A stretch of DNA of 6,280 nt from Vulcanimicrobiota bacterium (GTDB lineage: Bacteria; Vulcanimicrobiota; Vulcanimicrobiia; Vulcanimicrobiales; Vulcanimicrobiaceae). Below the pieces are notes generated by a model. The model ran no database searches. It was not told the DNA's origin and saw only the letters and a list, made by a program, of their open reading frames with translations. Positions 5,668-6,280 of the stretch are shown here, piece by piece (positions within the stretch are counted from its first letter, which is position 1; every line of letters starts with the position of its first letter). The stretch covers positions 1 to 6,280 of the forward strand of contig DAHUYY010000112.1 in NCBI GenBank assembly GCA_027306845.1, in the 5' to 3' direction. The position numbers and the translations under genes are program-made.

Positions 5668-6280
5668 TTAGTACTTCCCGTTATTCTCTTCGTAACCACG
5701 AGACATCGAGAGCGCCTCTTTGGTGACCGAGGCCAAGAACTCGTCGTTCGTGCGCGTTTGGGCCATCTTGTCGAGGATGATCTCGGTGATATCGCCGCTG
5801 TTCAGAACGGCGGTGGCGCGGCGCAACATCCAAATTTTGCGCATCTCTTCGTTGGAGAGCAAGAGCTCTTCGTGGCGCGTGCCCGAACGTTTGATATCGA
5901 CCGCGGGGAAGACGCGCGACTCCGCAAGTTTACGGGTGAGGTTGAGTTCCATATTTCCGGTACCCTTGAACTCCTCGAAGATGATGTCGTCCATTTTCGA
6001 ACCGGTCTCGATGAGCGCCGTCGCGATAATGGTCAACGAACCGCCTTCTTCGATTTTTCGCGCGGCGCCAAAAAACCGTTTTGGTTTATGCAGCGACGCG
6101 GTGTCGAGGCCGCCGGAGAGCGTGCGCCCTGAATTCGGCACGACTTGGTTATAAGCGCGAGCGAGACGGGTGATGGAATCGAGGAGAATCACGACATCTT
6201 TCCCCATCTCGACAAGGCGTTTGGCGCGCTCCATCGTGAGTTCGGCGACTGCCGTGTGATTTTCCGGATGCTCGTCGAAC
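5668..6280 (-). CDS. rho: Transcription termination factor Rho, C-terminal part (cut by the right edge)
   Basis: The last 203 residues of the hexameric RNA-dependent ATPase that ends Rho-dependent transcription. The frame is open through base 6280, and the segment upstream of the first internal Met ([15 protein letters not shown]) also aligns with Rho, so the gene continues beyond the window. Visible ATPase-core elements, counted within the fragment, are Walker B VVILLD (29-34) followed by [10 protein letters not shown], then [28 protein letters not shown], the R-loop region FKGTGNMEL (104-112), the [11 protein letters not shown] segment and the C-terminal helices with AQTRTNDEF. The Walker A motif and the N-terminal RNA-binding domain lie outside. 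It ends with a short polar tail (GYEENNGKY) and a TAA stop, 16 nt before the preferred rluB start. No terminator is seen between rho and rluB, so they are likely co-transcribed. The identification is very secure. Confidence 0.97.
   Translation of the reverse strand, partial: FDEHPENHTAVAELTMERAKRLVEMGKDVVILLDSITRLARAYNQVVPNSGRTLSGGLDTASLHKPKRFFGAARKIEEGGSLTIIATALIETGSKMDDIIFEEFKGTGNMELNLTRKLAESRVFPAVDIKRSGTRHEELLLSNEEMRKIWMLRRATAVLNSGDITEIILDKMAQTRTNDEFLASVTKEALSMSRGYEENNGKY

Noticed and set aside
5473..6132. Plus-strand open frame of 219 codons across the rluB/rho junction
   Set aside because: Both minus-strand genes underneath are unmistakable; the product has no recognisable motif.
1..6280. 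tRNA, rRNA, insertion sequence, integrase or phage genes
   Set aside because: I saw no cloverleaf-like segment, transposase motif or terminal inverted repeat; the coding is continuous and uniform on one strand.

Overview
The window reads as bacterial chromosome from a GC-rich (about 60% by eye), diderm organism. Every gene I can support lies on the minus strand, so transcription runs from the high coordinates towards base 1. A Gram-negative type envelope is implied by an ExbB/ExbD/TonB energy-coupling system and a Sec-exported periplasmic TPR protein. Rho, an RluB-type pseudouridine synthase and a short DAHP synthase in a row, followed by a Ton cluster with two ExbDs and Thr/Pro-rich TonB linkers, would suit an uncultured lineage such as Candidatus Eremiobacterota (WPS-2). 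That placement is a weak inference, not something the sequence proves.

Region 1 (6280 down to about 2684) is a tightly packed run. It holds the C-terminal part of rho (cut by the window edge), rluB, a type I-beta DAHP synthase (aroF) and a 440-residue secreted protein. That protein has a TonB-C-like domain at its N-terminus followed by TPR-like helical repeats. rluB starts 16 nt after rho, or overlaps it if the GTG start is used. aroF overlaps rluB by ATGA, and the aroF stop codon lies in the Shine-Dalgarno sequence of the TPR gene.

Region 2 (2683 to 2539) is a 145-bp spacer. It has two GC-rich hairpins, a perfect 10-bp palindrome and a weak promoter candidate. It separates the housekeeping run from the Ton cluster.

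Region 3 (2538 down to 1) is the Ton cluster: exbB, exbD-A, exbD-B, tonB-1, a strong intrinsic terminator, then the start of a second TonB-like gene. That second gene begins with GTG and runs off the left edge. It carries the Ser16/His20 pair typical of TonB membrane anchors. The ExbB-ExbD motor would use the proton gradient to drive the TonB proteins, which reach across the periplasm to outer-membrane partners. No TonB-dependent receptor lies in the window, so the substrate is unknown.

The most interesting points are the combination of one ExbB, two ExbDs, two TonBs and an adjacent TonB-C/TPR protein; the terminator immediately before the second tonB; and a single in-frame stop codon between exbD-B and tonB-1.
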